Part shown: positions 17,704 to 25,638 of the stretch, in pieces | How positions within the stretch are numbered: position 1 is the stretch's first letter | Layout of the letters: the number at the start of each line of letters is the position of its first letter | Assembly (NCBI GenBank): GCA_964388275.1 | Contig: CAYLZD010000011.1 | Span: forward strand, 50,226-114,225 | Direction: 5' to 3' | Source: JARYLZ01 sp964388275 | GTDB taxonomy: Bacteria; Bacteroidota; Ignavibacteria; SZUA-365 | Length of the DNA: 64,000 nt | Notes under the pieces: generated by a model | Database searches by the model: none | What the model saw: the letters and a program-made list of their open reading frames with translations, nothing else | Told to the model about the DNA's origin: nothing | Position numbers and translations under genes: made by a program

Positions 17704-18960
17704 TCAGGCGGAGGAGAAGACCTGTTCCCCCGCGACCCATACGGCGAGAATATCGGACGGCTGACTGCGATATACAACCGCCGACGCCGCGTCCTCGGCG
17801 GACAATTCCGCATCTTCTCCTGTCTCGAGATCGCATCGCATCGCGATCATGTCGGCGCACAGGCCGGTGTCGAGTGCGCCGATGTTTCTTTCCAGGGACA
17901 GCGCTTCGGCCGCGCCGGCCGTGGCTCTGTAAAGAGGGATGAAGGGATGCAGGTTTTCCTGCTGCACCCATGCCATCGAACGCATGATCTGCGGCATGAA
18001 CAGGGTAGTTCCCGCTCCGACGTCTGATCCGAGTCCGTACCGAATGGTTCTGTTCCGATATTTTTTCAAAGGGAAGCGCCCGCTCCCGAGGAAGAGGTTG
18101 GCTTCCGGACAATGAACCACCGCGCAAGCGGTTCGCTCGCAGAGGTCCAGCTCGGATTCCGTCGCATGTATGTTGTGCGCGAGCAGCGTGCGCTCGCCGA
18201 GCAGACCTGCGGTTTCATAGACTTCCGTGTAACTGCCGAGTTCGGGAAACAACTCCCTTGCCCGCGCTATTTCGGCGGGGGATTCGTTGACGTGCGTCTG
18301 CACATAGCATCCATGGCGCTCGGCGAGGCGGGCGGCGCCGCGCATCAGTTCCATGGAGCATGAAGGCGCGAATCTGGGTGTGACGGCGCACCAGAGACGT
18401 TCGGTTCTTCTGTGCCAGTGAGAGATCAGCTCTTCGTCCTCGCGCAGGGATGTTGCCGGAGTTTCGACCAGTTCCGGGGGCGCGTTCCGGTCCATTAGGG
18501 TTCTGCCCAGTATGATCCGCAACCGCGAGCGTTCGGCTTCCTCGAACGCGGTTCGCGCGGCCTCGGCATGTGCCGAGCAGTAGACGGCGGCGGTGGTGGT
18601 TCCGGAAGCGGCCAACGCTCGGAAAAAATGCTTCGAGACTTCTCTTGCATAGGATGCGTCGGCGAAGCGTATTTCCTCCGGGTATATGTGCCTGTCGAGC
18701 CATTCCAGCAGCGAGGCCCCGCATCTGCCTCTCGCGTTGTATTGCGGCAGGTGCGTGTGCAGGTCGATGAAGCCCGGCAGCAGAAGACCCGGGCTCTCGC
18801 GGCGCGGCAAGGCCGCCGCATATTCCGGCAGATCCGGCTCGGGTCCGGAATATGCGATACGTCCATCGCCGCCGACGGCGACGACTCCCCGTAGGAAGAA
18901 GCGGAACTCTATCTCCGAAACCGGTGAAAGAAGCGGCCCATGAAGTCTGAACGGGGTCAC
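17704..18960 (-). CDS. guaD: Guanine deaminase
   Basis: 418 residues, an amidohydrolase-superfamily TIM barrel of near-usual GuaD length. Metal ligands are visible: HxH in PGFIDLHTHLPQ (H68, H70), H223 in QTHVNES, H262 in LLAHNIH and D313 in GLGSDVGAGTT. TPRFAPSCS (about 194-202) is the substrate-recognition block of guanine deaminases. It converts guanine to xanthine and ammonia in purine salvage or catabolism. Related deaminases (atrazine chlorohydrolase/SAH deaminase group) share the fold, but the PRFAPSCS and SDVGAGT blocks favour GuaD. It lies 52 bp after dut on the same strand; hpt elsewhere in the window also handles purines. Confidence 0.85.
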   Translation of the reverse strand: MTPFRLHGPLLSPVSEIEFRFFLRGVVAVGGDGRIAYSGPEPDLPEYAAALPRRESPGLLLPGFIDLHTHLPQYNARGRCGASLLEWLDRHIYPEEIRFADASYAREVSKHFFRALAASGTTTAAVYCSAHAEAARTAFEEAERSRLRIILGRTLMDRNAPPELVETPATSLREDEELISHWHRRTERLWCAVTPRFAPSCSMELMRGAARLAERHGCYVQTHVNESPAEIARARELFPELGSYTEVYETAGLLGERTLLAHNIHATESELDLCERTACAVVHCPEANLFLGSGRFPLKKYRNRTIRYGLGSDVGAGTTLFMPQIMRSMAWVQQENLHPFIPLYRATAGAAEALSLERNIGALDTGLCADMIAMRCDLETGEDAELSAEDAASAVVYRSQPSDILAVWVAGEQVFSSA

Positions 18961-19012
18961 GGCATGGTTCCGTTACCTGACGAAGACCTATGCGCCCTCG
19001 CAACCATGGCGC

Positions 19013-19480
19013 TCATTTGCTGCCGGTGTGCCCGAAACCGCCGTCGCCTCTGGCGGTGTCCGGCAGGCCGTCGACCTCGATCCACTGCGCGTGGATCACA
19101 GGCGCGATCACGATCTGGGCAATCCGGTCGCCGCGGTTGATGCGGAAGGTCTCACGGCCCGTGTTGGCCATTATCACCTTTATTTCACCCCTGTAATCGG
19201 AGTCGATCGTGCCCGGGGCGTTCGGCAATGTGATTCCATATCTCAACGCCAATCCGCTGCGCGGGCGTAGTTGCGCTTCCATGTGGGGCGGGAGTTCTAC
19301 GGCAATATTGGTCGGCACCGCCGTCACGTCTCCGGGCCGAATATCGATGGGCTCATCTATGGCCGCGCGAATATCCGCACCCGCCGCGTGTTCCGTGGCA
19401 TAAGACGGCAAGTCCACGTCCTCGTAGCCTTTCCTCAGGCGAAGTATGCGTATATGCTGAATTGCCTGCGGCTGTTTCAT
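19013..19480 (-). CDS. dut: Deoxyuridine 5'-triphosphate nucleotidohydrolase
   Basis: 155 residues, the length of a trimeric dUTPase. The five family motifs are present: HAAGADIRAA (I), RPRSGLALRYGI (II/III), PGTIDSDYRGEI (III), NRGDRIAQIVIAP (IV) and the C-terminal GDGGFGHTGSK (V, the flexible arm that closes over the nucleotide). It hydrolyses dUTP to dUMP and pyrophosphate, keeping uracil out of DNA and feeding dTMP synthesis. It begins 31 bp after the stop of an upstream T9SS protein gene and is followed by guaD. Confidence 0.95.
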   Translation of the reverse strand: MKQPQAIQHIRILRLRKGYEDVDLPSYATEHAAGADIRAAIDEPIDIRPGDVTAVPTNIAVELPPHMEAQLRPRSGLALRYGITLPNAPGTIDSDYRGEIKVIMANTGRETFRINRGDRIAQIVIAPVIHAQWIEVDGLPDTARGDGGFGHTGSK

Positions 19481-19511
19481 CGGCGTCAGGTTCGCTGAAC
19501 GTACGGCGGCT

Positions 19512-20837
19512 CTACCGTATCAGCCCCAATTTCGATGAGGAAACCGCGTCTCCCGCGACGAGACGGAAGAAATATGTTCCGGTGGGAAGGCCGCGCGCCG
19601 CGCCGGGATTCCAAATCGATTCGTATGAACCGGCTGATTTCATTTCATCCGTCAGAACGGATATCTCGCGTCCAAGCGGATCGATCACGCTCAGGCGCAC
19701 GGGCAGCGGCCTGTCCAGTTCGTAACGTATCACGGCGGAAGCGCCGGAATTCAGATTGAGCGGATTCGGGAAGACCGGCGCCAATCGCACGCGCAGGTCT
19801 TCGGCCGGAACGAGAAGCACGCGTATCACCGGGCCGTCGTGCGCCGTGCCGTCGAAATCCGTCTGTATAAGTCTGTAGAAAAGAACGGGAGCTTCGTTCA
19901 TATCGCGGGGCCCGGAGGCCAATTGATCTACGTATTCGTAGAACCGCGGCGATGTCGTGCTTCCTCCTCCGGCGACGAAACCGCGCGATTCCCAGGGCCC
20001 TTCGATCGACGTCGAGCGCAAAATCTCGAACTGGTAATTGTTGGTCTCAGTTTCGGTTTTCCAGGAAAGCCGTACCGCGTCTTCATCCGCGCTGCCGGAA
20101 AACAACGAGAGTTCAACGGGCGGGAAATAGTGGCAGCAGATGCGCGCGCCCGCAACCCAGTCAACCGACTGTCCTACTACGCTGGAAGCGGAAACCCATG
20201 ATGAGTTCGTGGTGAATGCGACGGATCGGACAGGATTCGTGTACTGGGCCGGTTTTCTGAATTTCAATTTGACCGTGTTGGTCGAGTTGCCGCGTACCCA
20301 GAATCCTATGTACATGTCGCGTCTAGGGTAACTGATGATCGGCCTTCCTAAGGTAGGCGGCACCGTGGGAGGAGGAGGGTCCAGTTCGAAGCCTCCGAGA
20401 TTTTCACCTCCCTTGGCCAGGTAATACGTCGTATATATCTGTGAATACGGCGCCGCCACCTCACGCAGGAAAAATTGAATGGTATCGCGGGATGCCGCCG
20501 CCGCCTTCATTTCGAAGTCTACCAGGAATGTCCAAACTGTGCAAGGAGGCGCGGCGTTTCCGGTCGGCAGGGTCACGCGGAAGGCGAATTTGCTCGTGGG
20601 CAGGTTTTGCTCCAGAATGTGAAGACTCCCTGTTTCCGAGTAATAATTGAATATGGGACATATAAACGGCGACACGGACGGCGGCCTCCCCTGCAGCATC
20701 TGGTCCACGATCCCGGAGAAGGGTGAGAATACCGACATGACGGGATGCTCCGGATCAGGCGGCGCCTGTGCGCGAAGGCTTGCGAGCGCGAGTACTGCAA
20801 GTGGCATGACGGATGTGCATAATCTGCGTAAATTCAT
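19512..20837 (-). CDS. Secreted protein with T9SS sorting domain
   Basis: 441 residues from ATG 20837, chosen because it has a clear AAAGAAG ribosome binding site and begins a signal peptide (MNLRRLCTSVMPLAVLALASLRAQ); an in-frame extension to 20984 is rejected. Residues ~25-270 have no recognised family and include proline-rich DPPPPTVPPTLG. A fibronectin-like segment follows (VELSLFSGSADEDAVRLSWKTETETNNYQFEILRS, typical of Bacteroidota T9SS proteins), then the sorting domain from VFPNPLNLNSG with GTYFFRLVAGD near the end. Expected to be surface-bound or released. Function unknown. Confidence 0.75.
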   Translation of the reverse strand: MNLRRLCTSVMPLAVLALASLRAQAPPDPEHPVMSVFSPFSGIVDQMLQGRPPSVSPFICPIFNYYSETGSLHILEQNLPTSKFAFRVTLPTGNAAPPCTVWTFLVDFEMKAAAASRDTIQFFLREVAAPYSQIYTTYYLAKGGENLGGFELDPPPPTVPPTLGRPIISYPRRDMYIGFWVRGNSTNTVKLKFRKPAQYTNPVRSVAFTTNSSWVSASSVVGQSVDWVAGARICCHYFPPVELSLFSGSADEDAVRLSWKTETETNNYQFEILRSTSIEGPWESRGFVAGGGSTTSPRFYEYVDQLASGPRDMNEAPVLFYRLIQTDFDGTAHDGPVIRVLLVPAEDLRVRLAPVFPNPLNLNSGASAVIRYELDRPLPVRLSVIDPLGREISVLTDEMKSAGSYESIWNPGAARGLPTGTYFFRLVAGDAVSSSKLGLIR

Positions 20838-21183
20838 CTTCTTTGCTCCGTGCTTTGGCCGCTTAATGATTGATTGGTTTACCACGCCCCGGAAGCGCCG
20901 GGGCATCTCCGTGGTCCGCCTCGATACGGATTGGCAGAGCCATACGCAACCGTAAAATTTATTCATTTCATGGTTGTAAATCAATCCAATGCTCGATCGC
21001 CGAACCGGAATATATTCCGCCTCTGTATCCGGGCGGCGATTGCAATGCGCGCGATCCGTATTATTGCTTAGATTGCGTTCAGGGTTCGCCGTCGTTCGCG
21101 CCTTTCGCCTCCGTCGAGCGGTCGCGAGCCATAACGCGCCCCAGATGAACGCGCTCTGTCATAACCGGATCATTTGAACAGAT
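20838..21183. other. Divergent intergenic region
   Basis: 346 bp between the minus-strand T9SS gene and the plus-strand penicillin-binding protein. Apart from the hairpin at 20886-20904 and an A/T-rich patch at about 20955-21000 that could hold promoters for either gene, I see nothing: no tRNA, no repeat and no convincing TAnnTTTG element with a correctly spaced TTG. Confidence 0.4.
20886..20904. promoter_or_regulatory. GC-rich hairpin in the leader of the T9SS gene
   Basis: GCCCCGG-AAGCG-CCGGGGC, a perfect 7-bp inverted repeat with a 5-nt loop, 49-67 nt upstream of the minus-strand start at 20837. There is no T-run on either side, so it is not a classical intrinsic terminator; a leader hairpin affecting translation or RNA stability is more likely. 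Confidence 0.4.
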
Positions 21184-23109
21184 ATGCCAAGTGTCCGTTG
21201 CCTGCTTTTGTTGGCGTTTTGCTCGATGACGAATGTCGCCGGGCAGACGCTTCCGGCCGTCAATCTGAAATACTCTTCGTACGCAGCCGCGGCCGACGGG
21301 TCGTTCTTGGACTATTTGGCTGTGCCGCATCGAGTTGAGATACAGGGAACCAGCGCCGTATCTAGGCATGTAATCGATGCTCTGATCGCCACCGAAGACA
21401 GGGATTTCTATTCACATGACGGCGTCTCACTCAAAGGGCTCGGCAGAGCGTTGTTCAATACTTTGACCGGCCGCACGCAGGGCGGCAGCACCTTGACGAT
21501 GCAGCTGGCGAGGAATCTGTTTCTGAGCAACGATAGAAGCATATCGAGGAAACTGGCCGAGATCGATCTCGCTCGCGAAATCGAGAAGAAGTACACGAAA
21601 GAGCAGATACTCACGTTGTATCTGAACACGGTTTACTTCGGCCGCGGCGCCTATGGGATCTGGTCCGCTGCCCGGGAATTCTTTGGTGCAGGTCCCGAGA
21701 GCCTGTCCATGATCGAGAGCGCGACTCTAATCGGTCTGCTTCAGGCGCCTTCCGCGTATGATCCTTCCAAACATCCGGAAAAGGCGCGCGCGCGGCGCAA
21801 CGAGGTCCTGCACAATCTGGTTGAAGTCGGGAAACTGTCTCAAAAGGATTTCAATGCGCTGAAGAAGCGTCCGTTAGGTCTTCGTCTTCGCGAGGAGCAG
21901 GGGCGTCACCTGTTAGAATACGCGCGCCGCGAAGCCGCGGAAATACTCAAGGCGGCCGGCAGATCCCTCGACAACGAACAAATGCGCATCACAGTCACGA
22001 TAGATCCCATGATACAACGCGCGATGGAAGGCGCCGTTGAAGCGCAATGGAAACTATTCCCGAGGAACCTGCAGAAGGTGCAGGTCGGCCTCGCAAGCAT
22101 AGAAACGGGAAAAGGAGCGATCAAAGCGATGATCGGCGGGGCGCCGGGTTCGAATCCGCGCGGCTTGAATCATGCCTCGCAGATCCGCCGTCAGCCGGGT
22201 TCAGCTTTCAAACCGTTTCTGTACGGCCAACTGCTTGAAAAAGGACTGACGCTCGCGACTCCGATCGAGGATTCGCCCATCGTCGTCGATTCCGGACTCG
22301 CCTGGGAATGGCGTCCGGGAAATGACGACGATTCGTGGTCGGGCGCCAAGCTTCCCATGATCAGTGTTATCCAACGATCTCTGAATCTTGCGGCAGCGCA
22401 TGCGATAGTTGAGCTCACGACCCCCGCGGATGTCGCGTACTTCGCCCGCCGCTGCGGCATAAATTCTGAACTGCGCGAATATCCGTCTCTTGCGCTGGGA
22501 ACCTCCGAAGTATCTCCCCTCGAGATGGCGGCTGCTACTGCGGTCTTTCCTGCCTACGGACTCCGCGCGAGGCCTTATTCGGTTGCGCGCATCGACGACA
22601 AGTACGGAAGGTTGATTTACGCCGCAAGGCCCGACACGGCGACCGTCCTGGATTCCGCAACGGCGTTCCTGTTGACGACCGCATTGGAGACGGTCGTGGA
22701 CAGCGGCACCGCACGCGTCATACGCGGCACATACACGGGCGCGGCGGCGGGCAAAACAGGCACAACGCAGAAATCGACCGACGCATGGTTCGTGGGATAC
22801 ACTCCCCGGTTATGCACGGCGATATGGATCGGCTTCGACGATCCTTCGAATGTCCTCACGGGCGCATTCAGGTACGGCGGCGCAGCGTGCGCTCCCATCT
22901 GGGGCAAGGCCATGGCGGAGGTCTCGCGCAACGGCAGAAGCGCCGACAGCGCATTCACGGCTCCTTCGACTGTGACCTACGTCCATCTCTGCTCGCGAAC
23001 CGGGGATTTGGCGGTCGAGGACTGCCCGGAGAAAATTTTCGCGCCTGTCAACGCCTTGCGTCCTCCGGCGGAATGCAGGGAGCATGGCCGCGGATTCTTC
23101 GGCTGGTAA
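21184..23109 (+). CDS. Class A penicillin-binding protein (GT51 transglycosylase/transpeptidase)
   Basis: 641 residues. GT51 domain: catalytic EDRDFYSHDG (E71), GGSTLTMQLARNL and the KxxEixLAREIEKKYTKEQILxxYLNTVYFG block. Transpeptidase domain: SxxK as QPGSAFKPF (S340, K343), SxN at 399-401 (SLN) and KTG at 524-526 (GKTGTTQ). It polymerises lipid II and cross-links peptidoglycan. The N-terminus is short: one 15-residue hydrophobic stretch ending in a signal-peptidase-like VAG-Q, rather than a cytosolic tail plus long anchor. The C-terminus after the transpeptidase carries three cysteines (LCSRTGD, EDCPEK, AECREH). Monocistronic context; an unknown gene follows after 101 bp. Confidence 0.9.
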   Translation: MPSVRCLLLLAFCSMTNVAGQTLPAVNLKYSSYAAAADGSFLDYLAVPHRVEIQGTSAVSRHVIDALIATEDRDFYSHDGVSLKGLGRALFNTLTGRTQGGSTLTMQLARNLFLSNDRSISRKLAEIDLAREIEKKYTKEQILTLYLNTVYFGRGAYGIWSAAREFFGAGPESLSMIESATLIGLLQAPSAYDPSKHPEKARARRNEVLHNLVEVGKLSQKDFNALKKRPLGLRLREEQGRHLLEYARREAAEILKAAGRSLDNEQMRITVTIDPMIQRAMEGAVEAQWKLFPRNLQKVQVGLASIETGKGAIKAMIGGAPGSNPRGLNHASQIRRQPGSAFKPFLYGQLLEKGLTLATPIEDSPIVVDSGLAWEWRPGNDDDSWSGAKLPMISVIQRSLNLAAAHAIVELTTPADVAYFARRCGINSELREYPSLALGTSEVSPLEMAAATAVFPAYGLRARPYSVARIDDKYGRLIYAARPDTATVLDSATAFLLTTALETVVDSGTARVIRGTYTGAAAGKTGTTQKSTDAWFVGYTPRLCTAIWIGFDDPSNVLTGAFRYGGAACAPIWGKAMAEVSRNGRSADSAFTAPSTVTYVHLCSRTGDLAVEDCPEKIFAPVNALRPPAECREHGRGFFGW

Positions 23110-23210
23110 AGCGTCGGAAAGCGCCGGCCGATCAGTGAACGTGCCATCGCGCCGGCGATGGATGGCCTAAGCGACTTTCAAGAAGCGTCGAAATATCGGA
23201 TATTTGCGGT

Positions 23211-23675
23211 ATGAAAGAGCAGTCGCCGGATGCGGTCTCCACATTGCTGGAATTGCTGGCGGATTTTTCAGGCAATGCTTTGCAGGATGTCGATACGCTC
23301 CGCAGCTTTCTGCATGCAGCCCGGGACAACCGGGATTCAGAATTCATCGGGCGACTGGCGTTTCAGGGCAAATATCTGACGCGGATTTCCAGCGCCCTCG
23401 CCAGGCATGCCGGCGCGGGCGGCGAGCACATCGGCGTTCTCGAAAGGGAATTCACGCAAGCGGCGAATGATTTCAGAGAGGAAATTTCCACAGGCATCGA
23501 CAACTGCTCCGAAACCATGCGGGAATCCGTGCAACGGGATTATCTGGCTGTCGACAAACGAGCGCTCCGGCGGCTTCTCGCCCTCGCGCATGATTTTTCC
23601 TGGTTGAAGGATTTTGAACTCGCGATGCAGCAAGCCTCGGCATCGAAAGGCGCGGGCCGCCTGGACGCGGAATGA
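23211..23675 (+). CDS. Hypothetical alpha-helical protein
   Basis: 154 residues, soluble, with no signal peptide and no recognised family. The sequence predicts long amphipathic helices (VSTLLELLADFSGNALQDVD; REEISTGIDNCSETMRESV; RRLLALAHDFSWLKDFELAM). Its stop overlaps the tilS start (ATGA), and it heads the long plus-strand run that continues through hpt and ftsH. Coding status is supported by the overlap and by ordinary composition. Function unknown. Confidence 0.55.
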   Translation: MKEQSPDAVSTLLELLADFSGNALQDVDTLRSFLHAARDNRDSEFIGRLAFQGKYLTRISSALARHAGAGGEHIGVLEREFTQAANDFREEISTGIDNCSETMRESVQRDYLAVDKRALRRLLALAHDFSWLKDFELAMQQASASKGAGRLDAE

Positions 23676-25057
23676 AACCGGATCGGCGAATCGTTGAACA
23701 GTTGCGCAAGACGGGGACGCTGAAGCGCGGCGCTTCTTTTCTCGTCGCGTGCAGCGGAGGACTCGACAGCACTGCTCTGGCGCATATCTTCGCCTCTGTG
23801 TGCATACGCTGGGATCTTCGCGCGGCCGTTGCCCATGTGAATCACGGCCTTCGGCCCGAAGCAGCGGCCGAGGCCGTGTTTGTGCGCCGGCTCGCCGAAT
23901 CCCTCGGCAAGCGGTTCCTTGAACGGAGTGTGGATGTGAAAGCCGCGATGACCGGGAGTCATCGTTCCCTGCAGGACGTCGCGCGCGAGCTGCGCTATGA
24001 AGCCCTCGAGCAAATGCGGATCGAAGCCGGTTGTGACTGGATTCTGACCGCGCATCATCTGGACGATCAGGCTGAAACGCTCCTCGCGCGCTTTCTCCGT
24101 GGCGCCGGTGTCGACGGCCTCCAAGGCATTCGCCCGGTCATGGGCAGGGTTCTGCGTCCTCTGCTTTCCGTTGCCCGTGCGGATTTGCTGTCCTATGCGG
24201 GGAGACACGGTCTGCAGTGGTGTGAGGATGCATCGAACCAGAACGACAAGTATTCGAGAAATGCATTGCGCAGGCATGTGCTTCCCGCTGTCGCCGCCTA
24301 TGTGCAGCCGAATGTTGCAGACGTTCTGCGTCGAAGCGCCTTGTACTTCCAATCCCTGGGCGAATTCATCGAAAAGGAGGCGAATAAACTCGAGGCGGAG
24401 TGCCTGAGAATGGAAGAGTACGGAGTTTCCCTTGCCGTTCCGGTGCTTAAAGGGTATTTTGTCTTCCAGCGCAGCCTTCTCATCAGACGAGCGCTTGAAC
24501 TTGCCGGTCTCAAGGACATTTCTTTTGAAGCGGTGGAAATCGTTGAAAGTCTCCTCCGAAAACGCGTTGGAGCGGAAGCACAGCCGGGTGAAGGAGTGCT
24601 GGCGAGGCGGGAAAGAGATTTTTTAACGATTTTCCGCGATATGGCTCCGGATACTCCATCGTACGCCATTCATGCCGGGCAAACCGTCGAGCTTCCGTTC
24701 GCGGATTTCAGCTCGACAGCGGTCGAAATGCGGGAAGTAAACTTCAGTGATGATCCGACAATCGAGTACATCGATCTTGACATCGCCGGAAATGAGTGGA
24801 CGCTCCGCCCGTGGAAAGCGGGCGACCGCTTCCAGCCATTCGGCGCGTCCGGCAGCAGGAAAGTCAGCGATTTCCTTACTGACATCAGAATGCCTCGACG
24901 TTTGAAAAAAATGGTAATGGTGCTCGTTCGCTCCGGCGAAATAATCTGGCTATGCGGTCTCCGACTTGACGAACGTTTCAAAGTGCGCGCGTCGAGCAGA
25001 ACCGCGGCTCGGCTGGAATACCGCAACCTCGGAGGCGGCAGGGGGGAACGGATGTGA
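23672..25057 (+). CDS. tilS: tRNA(Ile)-lysidine synthetase
   Basis: 461 residues. The N-terminal PP-loop ATPase motif is SGGLDST (28-34), followed by AHVNHGLR and the HHLDDQAETLLARFLRGAG block that is diagnostic for TilS. The C-terminal extension (LRPWKAGDRFQPFGASGSRKVSDFLTD) matches the TilS C-terminal substrate-binding domain. It attaches lysine to C34 of the tRNA-Ile(CAU) anticodon, making it read AUA. The gene overlaps its neighbours by 4 bp on both sides. The tilS-hpt-ftsH order is a widely conserved arrangement. Confidence 0.93.
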   Translation: MKPDRRIVEQLRKTGTLKRGASFLVACSGGLDSTALAHIFASVCIRWDLRAAVAHVNHGLRPEAAAEAVFVRRLAESLGKRFLERSVDVKAAMTGSHRSLQDVARELRYEALEQMRIEAGCDWILTAHHLDDQAETLLARFLRGAGVDGLQGIRPVMGRVLRPLLSVARADLLSYAGRHGLQWCEDASNQNDKYSRNALRRHVLPAVAAYVQPNVADVLRRSALYFQSLGEFIEKEANKLEAECLRMEEYGVSLAVPVLKGYFVFQRSLLIRRALELAGLKDISFEAVEIVESLLRKRVGAEAQPGEGVLARRERDFLTIFRDMAPDTPSYAIHAGQTVELPFADFSSTAVEMREVNFSDDPTIEYIDLDIAGNEWTLRPWKAGDRFQPFGASGSRKVSDFLTDIRMPRRLKKMVMVLVRSGEIIWLCGLRLDERFKVRASSRTAARLEYRNLGGGRGERM

Positions 25058-25638
25058 GCGGGGATTTGTCGATACTGGTCAACGGCGAACGTTTCGTCCC
25101 GTATCTCAGCCGTGAAAGGATCGCATCGAGAGTGGGGGAATTGGCCGCCGCCCTCGATCGCGATTTCTCGGATAAACGACCTGTGTTCATTTGCGTCCTG
25201 AACGGCGCCTTCATTTTCTTCGCCGATCTCGTCCGCCGTGTCACCATTGAATGCGAAGTGGATTTCCTCAGATTGTCCAGCTACGGCGACAACAAGATCA
25301 GCAGCGGCCGCGTCCGCCTGCTGAAGGATCTGTCCTGCGAAGCCGGGAACAGGCATATAGTGCTTGTCGAGGACATAGTGGACACCGGCGTGTCGCTGGA
25401 TTTCATGAAGAAGCTCATGTTTGCGAAAAATCCGGCCTCTCTGACGGTTGTCACGCTTCTGCACAAGCCGGAGAGGACCGAAGTGGAGCATCATCTACCG
25501 TATGTCGGATTTGTCATACCGCCGCGTTTCGTGATCGGTTACGGTCTCGATTACGCGCAGCAGGCGAGGAATCTGCCTGAAGTCTATATACTCGAAGCAA
25601 ACGCCGCCGACGAAGCGGCCGACAAGGAGTTTTCATGA
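25054..25638 (+). CDS. hpt: Hypoxanthine phosphoribosyltransferase
   Basis: 194 residues from a GTG in the GTGA overlap with tilS. The PRPP-binding loop is VLVEDIVDTGVSLDFM (about 108-123), and LRLSSYGDNKISSGRV with FVIGYGLDYAQQARNLPEVY is the typical Hpt active-site and C-terminal signature. It converts hypoxanthine (and usually guanine) plus PRPP to IMP or GMP. The C-terminal EANAADEAADKEFS is a short extension. It overlaps ftsH by 4 bp. Confidence 0.93.
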   Translation: MSGDLSILVNGERFVPYLSRERIASRVGELAAALDRDFSDKRPVFICVLNGAFIFFADLVRRVTIECEVDFLRLSSYGDNKISSGRVRLLKDLSCEAGNRHIVLVEDIVDTGVSLDFMKKLMFAKNPASLTVVTLLHKPERTEVEHHLPYVGFVIPPRFVIGYGLDYAQQARNLPEVYILEANAADEAADKEFS

